Shown here one piece after another: positions 9,191 to 17,399 of a DNA stretch of 49,784 nt. The DNA comes from Chitinophagales bacterium. GTDB lineage: Bacteria; Bacteroidota; Bacteroidia; Chitinophagales; Chitinophagaceae. The stretch spans positions 1 to 49,784 of the forward strand of contig JAATFV010000032.1 of assembly GCA_015655015.1 (NCBI GenBank). Reading direction: 5' to 3'. A model generated the notes under the pieces. It searched no databases. It was given only the letters and a program-made list of their open reading frames with translations, and was not told the DNA's origin. The translations under genes were made by a program, and so were the position numbers. Numbering within the stretch: position 1 is the first letter of the stretch; every line of letters begins with the position of its first letter.

Positions 9191-10120
9191 ATGCAGGAAC
9201 CGATCGTAAGAATCGAACACTTGTCCCATAAGTATACCCGTAACTGGGCTATCCGGGACATCAATATGGAGATCAGCCAGACAGGCATCGTGGGGCTGCT
9301 GGGCTCCAATGGTGCGGGCAAGTCCACGACCATGAATATTTTGTGCGGGTCGCTGAACCAGACGGAGGGGGATGTATATATCGATGGCATCGATCTGCGG
9401 AAGGAGCCGGAGAAGGCGAAAATGCGGATCGGGTTTTTGCCGCAAACGCCGCCTTTGTATATGGACCTTACCGTGGATGAGTACCTGCGACATTGCGCGC
9501 ACCTGCGGATGGTGGAAGGCGACCAGGTAAAACAGGCTGTGGGAGAAGCCAAGGAGCGCTGCGGGATCGCTCATTTCAGCAGCCGGCTGATCCGGAATCT
9601 GTCCGGAGGTTACCGCCAGCGGGTGGGTATCGCGCAGGCCATCCTCCACCGTCCCCGGCTGGTCGTGCTGGACGAGCCCACGAATGGATTGGATCCTAAC
9701 CAGATCATCGAAGTCAGATCACTCATCAAGGAGATCGCCGCCGACCGGGCGGTGATCTTCTCCACGCATATTCTGACGGAAGTGCAGGTGTTGTGCAAGG
9801 AGATCAAGATGATCGATGGGGGCAGGATCGTCTTCTCCGATACGATGGATGCCTTCAATAATTACGTAGAGCCGCATAGTGTGCTGATGCGGATGGAGAA
9901 TCCTCCGGCGGCCGAAGAGCTATTGAAGATACCCGGTGTGACGAAGGCGGATTTTCTTACCGAAAGACAGATAAGAGTATACTTCAGCGGGGATCCGGCC
10001 ATCACGGGAAGGATCATCCATTCCAGCGTGCAGCTTGGATGGGAGCTAAGAGAGATCTCCCTGGACAAAAGCTCGCTGGACGAAGTATTTGCACAATTAT
10101 CCAACCACTCTTCCCAATAA
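9191..10120 (+). CDS. ABC transporter ATP-binding protein (GldA-like)
   Basis: A 309-residue ATPase of an ABC-2-type complex. Walker A is GSNGAGKST at 38-46, the signature is LSGGYRQR at 137-144, Walker B is VVLDEP at 158-163 and the switch histidine is His193 in STHIL. The C-terminal 85 residues are the accessory domain seen in GldA/CcmA-type ATPases. It begins 35 bp after susD and ends 6 bp before the permease gene, which places an exporter-type ABC system inside the susCD operon. GldA is the best analogue, but a gliding role is not implied because the usual gld set is absent. Confidence 0.93.
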   Translation: MQEPIVRIEHLSHKYTRNWAIRDINMEISQTGIVGLLGSNGAGKSTTMNILCGSLNQTEGDVYIDGIDLRKEPEKAKMRIGFLPQTPPLYMDLTVDEYLRHCAHLRMVEGDQVKQAVGEAKERCGIAHFSSRLIRNLSGGYRQRVGIAQAILHRPRLVVLDEPTNGLDPNQIIEVRSLIKEIAADRAVIFSTHILTEVQVLCKEIKMIDGGRIVFSDTMDAFNNYVEPHSVLMRMENPPAAEELLKIPGVTKADFLTERQIRVYFSGDPAITGRIIHSSVQLGWELREISLDKSSLDEVFAQLSNHSSQ

Positions 10121-10126
10121 TTTATA

Positions 10127-12427
10127 ATGAAGAAGATAATAAGAATCGCTCAACTGGAGCTTAATACCTTGTTTTATTCTCCGATCGCATGGTTTCTGCT
10201 GATCGTCTTTCTTTTCCAGTGCGGGATGGCCTATACGGGCAGCATCGAGAACTGGCTGACCTCCCAGCTGTTGGGAGGCGCTTACGCCAGAAGCCTCAGC
10301 TTTCTCACGCAGAAAGTGTTCGTGATTCCGGGCGGAACATTCAGCAGTATGACGGGGAAGCTGTATCTGTACCTGCCTTTGCTGACCATGGGGCTGGTGA
10401 GCCGGGAGATCAGCAGCGGGACCATCCGGCTGTTATACTCCTCACCTATCAAGGTGCGAGAGATCATATTCGGCAAGTTCCTGGCCATGATGGTGTATAG
10501 CCTGTTGCTGACCCTGATCCTGGGATTTTTTGTCGTGGCAGGCCTGTTCAATATACAATTTGCGGACTATGGCATGTTGTTATCGGGTCTTCTTGGCGTT
10601 TATTTACTGTTATGCGCTTATTCGGCGATCGGGCTCTTTATGTCCTGTCTGACCTCGTACCAGGTCGTCGCGGCCCTGAGCACACTGGTGCTGCTGGGGG
10701 CGCTAAGTTATATCGGCACGTTATGGCAGGATATCGATTTTGTCAGGGATCTCACTTATTTTCTCTCTATCTCCGGCAGGACGGAGAATATGCTGGGAGG
10801 GCTCATCACTACCAGGGATATCCTGTATTTTGGGGTGATCATTTATATTTTCCTGGGTATGAGCATTCTGAAACTGCAGGCCGGCAGGGAGTCGAAGCCT
10901 GTGCTGATCAAAGTGGGCCGCTATGCCGGGATCATTGTTTCCGCATTGACGATCGGTTATCTCGGCAGCCGTCCGGGCGCCATCGGTTACCTGGATACCA
11001 CGGCTACAAAGTCGAAGACATTGGCCCCGGCTGCACAGAAGATCATTAAAGAGATGGACGGTCCGCTGGAAGTGACTTCCTATATCAACCTGCTGGAAAA
11101 TCATTTCTGGTATGGTCTGCCTGCTCAACGGAATGCAGATATGGCACGCTGGGAACAATACCTGCGGTTCAAACCCGATATCAAGTTCAGTTATGTATAT
11201 TATTATGACAGCACTTCCGACAGGTCGATATTCAAATACAATCCGGGGATGAGCCTGCGGGCGCTGGCTGAAAGATATTCCAAGACTTCCAAGGTGGACC
11301 TGGACCGGTTCAGGACGCCGGCGGAGATACGTCAGATGATCGACCTGCGTCCTGAGGACAACCGGTATGTCATGCAGCTGAAGTATAAAGGCAAATCTAC
11401 TTTTTTACGGTTATTCGATGACATGATCGTCTTTCCTACGGAGACGGAGACTTCTGCCGCTTTGAAGCGGATGATGGGGGATCTTCCCAGGATCGCCTTT
11501 TTAGAGGGGGACCTGGAACGGAGTATCGATAAGATCGGGGACAGGGATTATATGACGCTGACGAGTCAGAAAACTTTCCGGTATGCGCTGGTGAACCAGG
11601 GCTTTGATGTAGAGACGATCTCATTGAAAGACAGTTCGGTCCCTTCCGATATTGCGGGCCTGGTCATCGCGGATCCCAGAATTAATTTCGATACTGCTGT
11701 ACTGACCAAACTGCAACAGTATATCGATAAGGGGGGTAACCTGCTGATCGCCGGGGAGCCGGGAAAGCAGGCTTTGCTGAACCCGTTGTTACAGAAACTG
11801 GGGGTGCAGATCATGGATGGGACAATCGTACAGCCATCGAAGCAGTATGCCCCCGACCTGGTGCTGCCTTATTTAACGAATGCGGCGGGAAGCCTCTCCA
11901 GGGCGTTGGGGGTAACGGCAGAAGATAGTGCGCGGTTATCCATGCCCGGTGTAGCCGGGTTGAGGTACTCCGGGAAGAGCGATTTTGCCGTAAGCCCTCT
12001 CGCGGTGACGGATGGCAAGCTCAGCTGGAACAAGAAAGGAAGGCTGGTGACGGACTCTGCCGACGTGGTGTATTCTCCGGGGGAAGGAGATGAAAAAGGG
12101 AGCTTTCCTCTTGCGCTGCGGCTGACCCGGATGGTGGGCGGCAGGGAACAGCGGATCGTGGTGGCGGGAGATGCGGATTTTTTAAGCAATGCCGAGCTGT
12201 CAAGGCGGAATGTGCGGACAGCCAATTTCAGCTTCAATACGGCAGTGTTCGGTTGGTTCTCTTATGGGGCCTTCCCTATCGACTCTTCGAGACCAAGGAG
12301 CAGGGATACGCATATCAACCTGACCGATAAAGGTCTGGCCGCCTTGAAGGTGCTGTTCTTAGGGGTGCTGCCGGGTTTGCTGCTGATCTTCGGGACGGTG
12401 TTGCTGATCAGGCGGAAAAGGAAGTAG
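10127..12427 (+). CDS. ABC-2 permease fused to a GldG-like periplasmic domain
   Basis: A 766-residue fusion of two parts that are separate genes (gldF and gldG) in many Bacteroidota. Residues about 1-250 form a six-helix ABC-2 permease (first helix about 17-36; SREISSGTIRLLYSSPIKVREIIFGKF lies between helices, broken here only for description). A helix near 262-280 leads into a large extracytoplasmic ABC-type uncharacterised domain (about 290-735) with KSKTLAPAAQKIIKEMDGPL, IADPRINFD and a GGNLLIAGEPGK strand, and a final anchor helix at about 741-760 ends in RRKRK. It acts with the upstream ATPase. Function is unknown; the fusion keeps permease and GldG stoichiometry fixed. Confidence 0.88.
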   Translation: MKKIIRIAQLELNTLFYSPIAWFLLIVFLFQCGMAYTGSIENWLTSQLLGGAYARSLSFLTQKVFVIPGGTFSSMTGKLYLYLPLLTMGLVSREISSGTIRLLYSSPIKVREIIFGKFLAMMVYSLLLTLILGFFVVAGLFNIQFADYGMLLSGLLGVYLLLCAYSAIGLFMSCLTSYQVVAALSTLVLLGALSYIGTLWQDIDFVRDLTYFLSISGRTENMLGGLITTRDILYFGVIIYIFLGMSILKLQAGRESKPVLIKVGRYAGIIVSALTIGYLGSRPGAIGYLDTTATKSKTLAPAAQKIIKEMDGPLEVTSYINLLENHFWYGLPAQRNADMARWEQYLRFKPDIKFSYVYYYDSTSDRSIFKYNPGMSLRALAERYSKTSKVDLDRFRTPAEIRQMIDLRPEDNRYVMQLKYKGKSTFLRLFDDMIVFPTETETSAALKRMMGDLPRIAFLEGDLERSIDKIGDRDYMTLTSQKTFRYALVNQGFDVETISLKDSSVPSDIAGLVIADPRINFDTAVLTKLQQYIDKGGNLLIAGEPGKQALLNPLLQKLGVQIMDGTIVQPSKQYAPDLVLPYLTNAAGSLSRALGVTAEDSARLSMPGVAGLRYSGKSDFAVSPLAVTDGKLSWNKKGRLVTDSADVVYSPGEGDEKGSFPLALRLTRMVGGREQRIVVAGDADFLSNAELSRRNVRTANFSFNTAVFGWFSYGAFPIDSSRPRSRDTHINLTDKGLAALKVLFLGVLPGLLLIFGTVLLIRRKRK

Positions 12428-12457
12428 AGGATTGCTTTGCTAAAAAAAACAAACAAC

Positions 12458-14467
12458 ATGAATAAAGCTGTTTATTGGCCATTGCTGGGAGCTGTGCTGT
12501 TATTTTCTTTGAGGGGGTCGGCCCAGTACAAAAGCCCCTTCTCACTTTACCCGGAGGTATATTCCCAGGGGGATACCGTGCAGGTAGTTTACCGGCCGAA
12601 ACTGGCCGGGCATGATGATTCGGCGGGTGTCCGCGCCTCTGTATATCTCTATAGAAATTTTGAATGGGAAGGCCATGATCTTGTGATAAAGAAGACGGAT
12701 AGCGGATGGGTGACACCATATGTCATTCCTTCCGGTGCTGCAATGATCGCCTTTCATTTCCTCATCGGGGACAGTGTCGATAAAGGAGGGCGGATCCCTT
12801 ACGCAGGCCTGGTGCATGAACGGCCGGGGAAGATGGCCGATGGCGCTTATATGGAGTGGGGATTGTTCCGTAATAAACAAAAGACCGGGATGGTGTCGGG
12901 TATCGTTCCTGCTATTTCGATGATCGAGCCGAACGTGACGATGATCTGGGTGGGTAAGGAATGGGGGAATTCAACCGTGGTCCGTAATCTTTTTCCCGGG
13001 ATGGCCAGGGCGATAAAAGCTGCCTATCCGGATAAAGCGGATTCCGTTTTGAGGAAGATGGCTGTGCATTTAATGGAGCAGCCTGATCTTACGGAAAAGC
13101 AGTGGATTTATATAAAAAACGTATATGGGGAGGTGCTGCAAGACAGGGTGGTTGCGGACTCGTTACAGAAAGTGATCCTGGCGAAGTTCCCCGGGGGCCT
13201 CACAGATAGGATATCGCGGTTGTGGGCAATGTATATGCAGCGGGATTCAACGTTGAAAGCCGGACTGCGAACAAAGTTTTTTACGGAATTCCCTTTGTCC
13301 AAATTTCCGCTGGATGCCTACCTGGATCCTGAGTCCGGCGACGCTTCCATCGGGGGGCATGTTTACATCGATATGGCAACGAGAGCTTTTAATGGTCATC
13401 GGTGGGATGAGCTGGCGCAGCTCATCCGGGAGTCACCTTTTCAGTACCTGGATTATTTTTACCAGCATTATTGCATGTATCCTTTCCGGGTAGAGAATCC
13501 CCCTATCACATCTAAGGCTGCGCTGGGCATCTCTTCGCTGATCGTGGAGGAGATCCTGCGGCGGATACGGGATACGGATCCTGTTGTCTCAGGGCGGGGC
13601 GCCGTTGCTCCTGCTGAATGGGTGCAGCATATCATGATGGAGGACTCCGGGATCTTCGGTTACCATCTGGGATTGATGATCGATAATGGGGAAGCGGAGA
13701 AAGCTTATACATTGGCTTTGCAGCTGGCGCCGTATGTCGGGGTGGCGGATATACCTTTCAATGAGAATTATGTACGGCTGTTGCACCAGCTGAAGAAAGA
13801 TGAAGCAGCGATCCCTTTTATCAGGAGGGCTATTTACGCAAATACGGCTACTCCTTCGATGCTCGCTGTGCTGGAAGCGGATTACCGGCGGACAAAGGCC
13901 ACCGGGTTCCTGGACTATTATCAGTCGCTTCGCAGCGAAGCTGTGTTGGACAAAGAACATACAGCGCTGGAGAAGTCGCTGATCCATATTCCCGGCGTTA
14001 CTTTCGCGCTGCCGGATATGGCAGGCCGCACGGTCGATCTGGCTAAATTAAAGGGCAAGATCGTTGTGCTGGATTTCTGGGCCACCTGGTGTTTCCCCTG
14101 TAAGTCGGCTATGCCGGGGATGCAGATGGCGGTTAATAAATATAAAGGCGATCCTTCGGTAGCGTTTTATTTTATCTCGACGCTGGAAGAACGGCCTGAT
14201 TATAAGAAAAGCATCGTGAATTTCCTGAAGGAAAAAAATTATGACTTTACGGTGCTCTGTGACCAGAACGATCCCGCTACGGGCCGTAACGGGCTCGTGT
14301 TCGGCCGGCTGGCGCCGGTACTGAAAATGAGCGGCATTCCCCAGAAGGTGATCATCGATCAGAATGGCATTGTCCGTTGGGTGACTTCCGGATTTTATGG
14401 GAATGTCATCCAGGTGGCGGATGAGGTCAGCTACGTGATCGAGCTGCTGAAGAAAGAACGCGGATAA
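12458..14467 (+). CDS. Secreted TlpA-like thioredoxin-fold protein, locus A
   Basis: A 669-residue periplasmic thiol-disulfide oxidoreductase. An ATG at 12458 gives a signal peptide (MNKAVYWPLLGAVLLFSLRGSAQ); a TTG further upstream at 12437 is less likely. The N-terminal 510 residues are a poorly recognised beta-rich then helical region, and the thioredoxin domain occupies about 515-669 with WATWCFPCKSAMPG, active-site cysteines at 545 and 548 (CFPC). Starting 30 bp after the ABC permease, it is the last gene of the operon and is followed by a strong terminator. It may reduce or oxidise a substrate or partner of the SusCD/ABC system; the substrate is unknown. Confidence 0.85.
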   Translation: MNKAVYWPLLGAVLLFSLRGSAQYKSPFSLYPEVYSQGDTVQVVYRPKLAGHDDSAGVRASVYLYRNFEWEGHDLVIKKTDSGWVTPYVIPSGAAMIAFHFLIGDSVDKGGRIPYAGLVHERPGKMADGAYMEWGLFRNKQKTGMVSGIVPAISMIEPNVTMIWVGKEWGNSTVVRNLFPGMARAIKAAYPDKADSVLRKMAVHLMEQPDLTEKQWIYIKNVYGEVLQDRVVADSLQKVILAKFPGGLTDRISRLWAMYMQRDSTLKAGLRTKFFTEFPLSKFPLDAYLDPESGDASIGGHVYIDMATRAFNGHRWDELAQLIRESPFQYLDYFYQHYCMYPFRVENPPITSKAALGISSLIVEEILRRIRDTDPVVSGRGAVAPAEWVQHIMMEDSGIFGYHLGLMIDNGEAEKAYTLALQLAPYVGVADIPFNENYVRLLHQLKKDEAAIPFIRRAIYANTATPSMLAVLEADYRRTKATGFLDYYQSLRSEAVLDKEHTALEKSLIHIPGVTFALPDMAGRTVDLAKLKGKIVVLDFWATWCFPCKSAMPGMQMAVNKYKGDPSVAFYFISTLEERPDYKKSIVNFLKEKNYDFTVLCDQNDPATGRNGLVFGRLAPVLKMSGIPQKVIIDQNGIVRWVTSGFYGNVIQVADEVSYVIELLKKERG

Positions 14468-14531
14468 AAGCCGGCCGGCTCAACCAGCTTATGTAGATAT
14501 CTTTCAAATATTCAGGTTATCCTATAACCGC

Positions 14532-14572
14532 TATCCCCGGCCTGTCTTGTACAGGTCCGGGGATATTTTATT
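14532..14572 (+). terminator. Rho-independent terminator closing locus A
   Basis: TATCCCCGG (14532-14540) pairs with CCGGGGATA (14557-14565) and the stem continues inside with CCTGT/ACAGG (14541-14545 with 14551-14555), one bulged T and a 5-nt loop. TTTTATTT follows. A 14-bp stem and T tract make this a strong call. Confidence 0.85.
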
Positions 14573-14704
14573 TCCGGCATCGACAATCATCTGATACGAC
14601 TATCTTTATACGGAAATTCGAAGTTTGCGGGGCTAACGCGGGGGGAGGCGAACGGCGTCATTACAAATCAAAATATTACATAGCAATTAATTACGAATAT
14701 AGAT

Positions 14705-15427
14705 TTGATTAAATATTTATTAGCAGTCATGATAGCGGCGCTTGCCCTGGTCAGCCAGGAAACCTTTGGACAGGTGGAGGTCAGGGGAACGGTGTATGAC
14801 CGGTCTCAAAATTTTGCCATGCCGGGGGTCAGCGTGCTGGGAACCTCGGGAGCGGGGACTATGACGGATTCGAACGGGCATTACAGCATCAGGCTGCCTT
14901 CTACTGATTCCATCTATTTCTCCTACCTGGGGAAATTCACCACTAAATTTTCTGTAAAGAGGATCGCCCCCGGGTATCCCCTGAATATGAGCCTGGCGGT
15001 GAATGTGGACAGTCTGCCGCTTGTCGTGGTGCGGCCCAAATTATACCGGTATGATTCGGCAGAGAACCGGGAAGAATATCGCCGGGTATTCGAGTATAAT
15101 CCCGATTATATTGTCGGCGGTGAGAACGGCGGAGTAGGCTTTAACCTGGATATGCTGTTCAGCGCAAAGAAGAATCGCCGGATGCTGGCCTTTCAGCGAC
15201 GGCTGGTAGAAGAAGAGCAGGATAAGTATGTCGACCACCGGTTTAACAAAACGCTGGTAAAAAAGATCACCGGGCTCAAGTCTCCTGCTTTGGAGGCCTT
15301 CATGCGTACTTACCGGCCCAGCTATGACTTTATACAACATTGTGAAAACGACTACGAGTTTTATAAGTATATCAAGGACTGCGGGTTATACTTTTCGCAG
15401 TTGTGGAAGGATGAGCATCCGGACTGA
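14705..15427 (+). CDS. Small secreted protein with carboxypeptidase-regulatory-like domain
   Basis: A 240-residue predicted periplasmic or outer-membrane-associated protein. The likely start is TTG at 14705, because it gives a signal peptide with a basic residue (MIKYLLAVMIAALALVSQ...FGQ); the next in-frame ATG at 14729 would remove that charge. Residues about 24-110 form a CarboxypepD_reg-like/DUF4480-type beta-sandwich (VRGTVYDRSQNFAMPGVSVLG, VVRPKLYRYDSAENR). The C-terminal part is helical and charged and not recognised. Such proteins are common single genes in Bacteroidota and their role is unknown. The gap before it (14573-14704) has TATCTTTA at 14601-14608, a possible -7 element. Confidence 0.72.
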   Translation: MIKYLLAVMIAALALVSQETFGQVEVRGTVYDRSQNFAMPGVSVLGTSGAGTMTDSNGHYSIRLPSTDSIYFSYLGKFTTKFSVKRIAPGYPLNMSLAVNVDSLPLVVVRPKLYRYDSAENREEYRRVFEYNPDYIVGGENGGVGFNLDMLFSAKKNRRMLAFQRRLVEEEQDKYVDHRFNKTLVKKITGLKSPALEAFMRTYRPSYDFIQHCENDYEFYKYIKDCGLYFSQLWKDEHPD

Positions 15428-15447
15428 GTTATATTTTCCCGCATTTA

Positions 15448-15461
15448 GTTAAAGGTTTAAC
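15448..15461. promoter_or_regulatory. Predicted MarR operator before marR
   Basis: GTTAAAGGTTTAAC is a 14-bp palindrome broken only at its centre, preceded by TTA. It ends 43 bp before the marR start and lies just upstream of a -7-like TACCTTTA (15472-15479). The near-identical GTTAAACGTTTGAC occurs before doxX, and this pairing is the main evidence that both are sites for the MarR protein encoded between them. Confidence 0.6.
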
Positions 15462-15504
15462 CATTAATGCTTACCTTTATAACAGCCATGCGTTAATACC
15501 AGCC

Positions 15505-15963
15505 ATGTTAAAAAGAGAAAAAGACCAGGAAGCCATTGTCGGGTTTGTAGATGCCATAATTAGCGTAAGGCAGGCTATGAAACAGCTTAGTCAACAGAAA
15601 ATAAGGGAATGGCATGATCGGGAAATGACTTATGAGATGTTCCAGGTATTGATCGTATTATGGAAAAAAAACCAGGTTAACCAGCAGGAAGTCGCCAATA
15701 CGGTTCAAAAAAACAAGGCAAGCGTTACCCCTCTTATTGATAACCTGGTTAAAATAAAGCTTGTCACACGCTCAGAAGATCCCAATGACAGGCGGAATAA
15801 AATCATTTCGCTTACCAAAAAAGGAAAAGAGTATAAAAAAAAATTTGCCCCCATGATCGATGAAATATATACCTGTATCAAGGGAAATATTCCTGATGAA
15901 AAATTAAAGGAAATGACCCGGTTATTGTTACTGGTGTATGGGAATATAACAGGAGGAAAATAA
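15505..15963 (+). CDS. MarR-family transcriptional regulator
   Basis: A 152-residue winged-helix dimeric regulator. The DNA-binding domain is visible in QVLIVLWKKNQVNQQEVANTVQKNKASVTPLIDNLVKIKLV, read as two overlapping segments, followed by the beta-wing RSEDPNDRRNKIISLTKKG, typical of MarR proteins that release DNA on binding a ligand or on oxidation. There is no cysteine in the DNA-binding domain and only one near the C-terminus (YTCIKG). The operator-like palindromes at 15448-15461 and 15981-15994 suggest that it represses itself and the doxX-uspA pair. Confidence 0.9.
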   Translation: MLKREKDQEAIVGFVDAIISVRQAMKQLSQQKIREWHDREMTYEMFQVLIVLWKKNQVNQQEVANTVQKNKASVTPLIDNLVKIKLVTRSEDPNDRRNKIISLTKKGKEYKKKFAPMIDEIYTCIKGNIPDEKLKEMTRLLLLVYGNITGGK

Positions 15964-15980
15964 TTTTTTTTATCCAATTA

Positions 15981-15994
15981 GTTAAACGTTTGAC
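15981..15994. promoter_or_regulatory. Predicted MarR operator and promoter before doxX
   Basis: GTTAAACGTTTGAC is a 14-bp palindrome with one mismatched pair, preceded by TTA as at the marR site. Its TTTG (15989-15992) is followed by exactly 19 bases and then TAATCTAC (16012-16019), a fair Bacteroidota TTTG-N19-TAnnTTTG promoter, so a bound repressor would cover the -33 element. doxX starts 42 bp further on. Confidence 0.6.
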
Positions 15995-16036
15995 TGTATA
16001 AGGTTGTACTATAATCTACTCATATAAAAACACGTT

Positions 16037-16489
16037 ATGAATATCGCTAAGGAAGTAAAAAACTGGGGAGACTTACATCATCCCAAAGTGCTGGATGTAA
16101 TTCGCATGGTCCTCGGACTATTTTTAGTTGTCAAGGGAGTCATTTTTTTAAACAATGCCGCTTATCTACGATACCTGATCATTGAAACCAGGGCCATCCG
16201 GCAATCGCCGGAAATAATAACGGTGCTGATCTATTATGTAACCTATATGCACGTATTGGGAGGCGCTCTTATTTTTCTGGGGCTTTATACGAGACTGTGG
16301 GCCTTCTTACAGTTTCCCATTGTTTTTGGGGCCGTATTTTTTGTAAATATCACCTCTCCCTACGTTAATTCCGAGCTTTGGCTGTCCATCCTGGTGCTGG
16401 TGCTGCTGTTTCTCTTTATTATTCTCGGGTCCGGTCCTTTATCGCTCGACCGTCTTTTATCAACTACTAAGCAGACAGAGGAAGAATAA
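16037..16489 (+). CDS. DoxX-family membrane protein
   Basis: A 150-residue inner-membrane protein with four hydrophobic helices (about 23-42, 63-85, 88-110 and 115-137) and the DoxX/DoxD-like layout: VLDVIRMVLGLFLVVKGVIF at the first helix and GGALIFLGLYTRLWAFLQF in the middle. DoxX relatives are linked to thiosulfate:quinone oxidoreduction and redox stress, but most members have no defined reaction. It shares a predicted MarR-controlled promoter with the universal stress gene 42 bp downstream. A 17-bp tandem duplication (16482-16515) spans its stop codon. Confidence 0.82.
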   Translation: MNIAKEVKNWGDLHHPKVLDVIRMVLGLFLVVKGVIFLNNAAYLRYLIIETRAIRQSPEIITVLIYYVTYMHVLGGALIFLGLYTRLWAFLQFPIVFGAVFFVNITSPYVNSELWLSILVLVLLFLFIILGSGPLSLDRLLSTTKQTEEE

Positions 16490-16515
16490 CCCCCTATAAA
16501 GAATAACCCTCTATA
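16482..16515 (+). repeat. 17-bp tandem duplication over the doxX stop codon
   Basis: Two copies, AAGAATAACCCCCTATA and AAGAATAACCCTCTATA, lie head to tail and differ at one base. The first contains the doxX TAA. The second copy lengthens the doxX-uspA spacer to 42 bp. Confidence 0.9.
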
Positions 16516-16531
16516 AAAAAACAAAATTATT

Positions 16532-17266
16532 ATGAAAACCCTTCTCGTTCCTGTTGATTTTTCAGCGCCGTCGGATAATGCGGCCGCTTATGCAGCTGGC
16601 CTTGCCAATGACTTGAAATTCAAAGAATTAGTGCTTGCTACGAATTTGCATGTTTCCCTGTTCGAACAGATCATTCCCTCCCCTGATCTGATCCAGGTAA
16701 GTAAAGAAGATCGTCAAAGCAGGAAAGAATTGCTGATGCAGCAATTCGAAGCCTTGAAATGGCAGTTGTCAAATAAGCTGCATCCGGATATTATCGTCAG
16801 GACCATCATCAGTGAATTACCCCTGGTCCGTTCGGTGCTGGAACAAGTGATAAAAGATGAAACCAGCCTTGTCATTATCGGAAGTAACAGCAGCACCATT
16901 AAAGATAGCTTTACAGGCCGCCAGGTAATTGAGCTTACCAAAGTTATTCCGGTACCCGTACTCATTGTTCCGCCGGAAAGTATTTATCAGCCAATTGAAC
17001 ATGCCCTGGTAGCCGGTGAGCTGGGTGAACTTTCTCCCGAAAAAAAAGAAGCGTTAGACCGCCTGCTTCCAGGTGTTGAATATGAATTATATAATTTACC
17101 GGATAGCAATATTATCCAGGGTGTTCTACAATCCGCGGACGATAAGCATGCGCAATTGATCATTGCTTTACCAGGCAGGCATAGCTTTCTATATAACCTG
17201 ACACACCAGAATATACTGCATGGACTGTCCCTGAATTCACAAAAACCGGTTTTGGTCCTCAAATAA
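16532..17266 (+). CDS. Universal stress protein, UspA family, tandem domain
   Basis: A 244-residue cytoplasmic stress protein. The first UspA domain (about 1-148) starts with the usual MKTLLVPVDFSAPSDNAAAYA and ends with the GSNSS...PVPVLIVP nucleotide-binding segment, though the canonical G-2x-G-9x-G(S/T) loop is only partly kept (IIGSNSSTIKDSFTGRQVIE). The second half (about 150-244) is a diverged repeat ending HGLSLNSQKPVLVLK. It is co-transcribed with doxX by spacing. The role in the stress response is inferred from family and from the MarR-regulated context. Confidence 0.85.
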   Translation: MKTLLVPVDFSAPSDNAAAYAAGLANDLKFKELVLATNLHVSLFEQIIPSPDLIQVSKEDRQSRKELLMQQFEALKWQLSNKLHPDIIVRTIISELPLVRSVLEQVIKDETSLVIIGSNSSTIKDSFTGRQVIELTKVIPVPVLIVPPESIYQPIEHALVAGELGELSPEKKEALDRLLPGVEYELYNLPDSNIIQGVLQSADDKHAQLIIALPGRHSFLYNLTHQNILHGLSLNSQKPVLVLK

Positions 17267-17320
17267 AGACCCCATGGAATAAGCGGCCGGGCCATATAAA
17301 TAATTCTTTTATTTGTATTT

Positions 17321-17334
17321 AATAATGCATTATT
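17321..17334. promoter_or_regulatory. Perfect palindrome in the encapsulin promoter region
   Basis: AATAATGCATTATT is a perfect 14-bp palindrome 66 bp before the shell-gene ATG. It lies between TTTG (17312-17315) and TATTTTTA (17331-17338), a loose promoter-like pair with short spacing. It is the only clear candidate operator for the encapsulin operon; the regulator is unknown. Confidence 0.45.
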
Positions 17335-17399
17335 TTTAGGGTACCCACCAATCACCCTGATTACCCATTATTTTATCCATTTTTAAAGAAAGCATTCCC

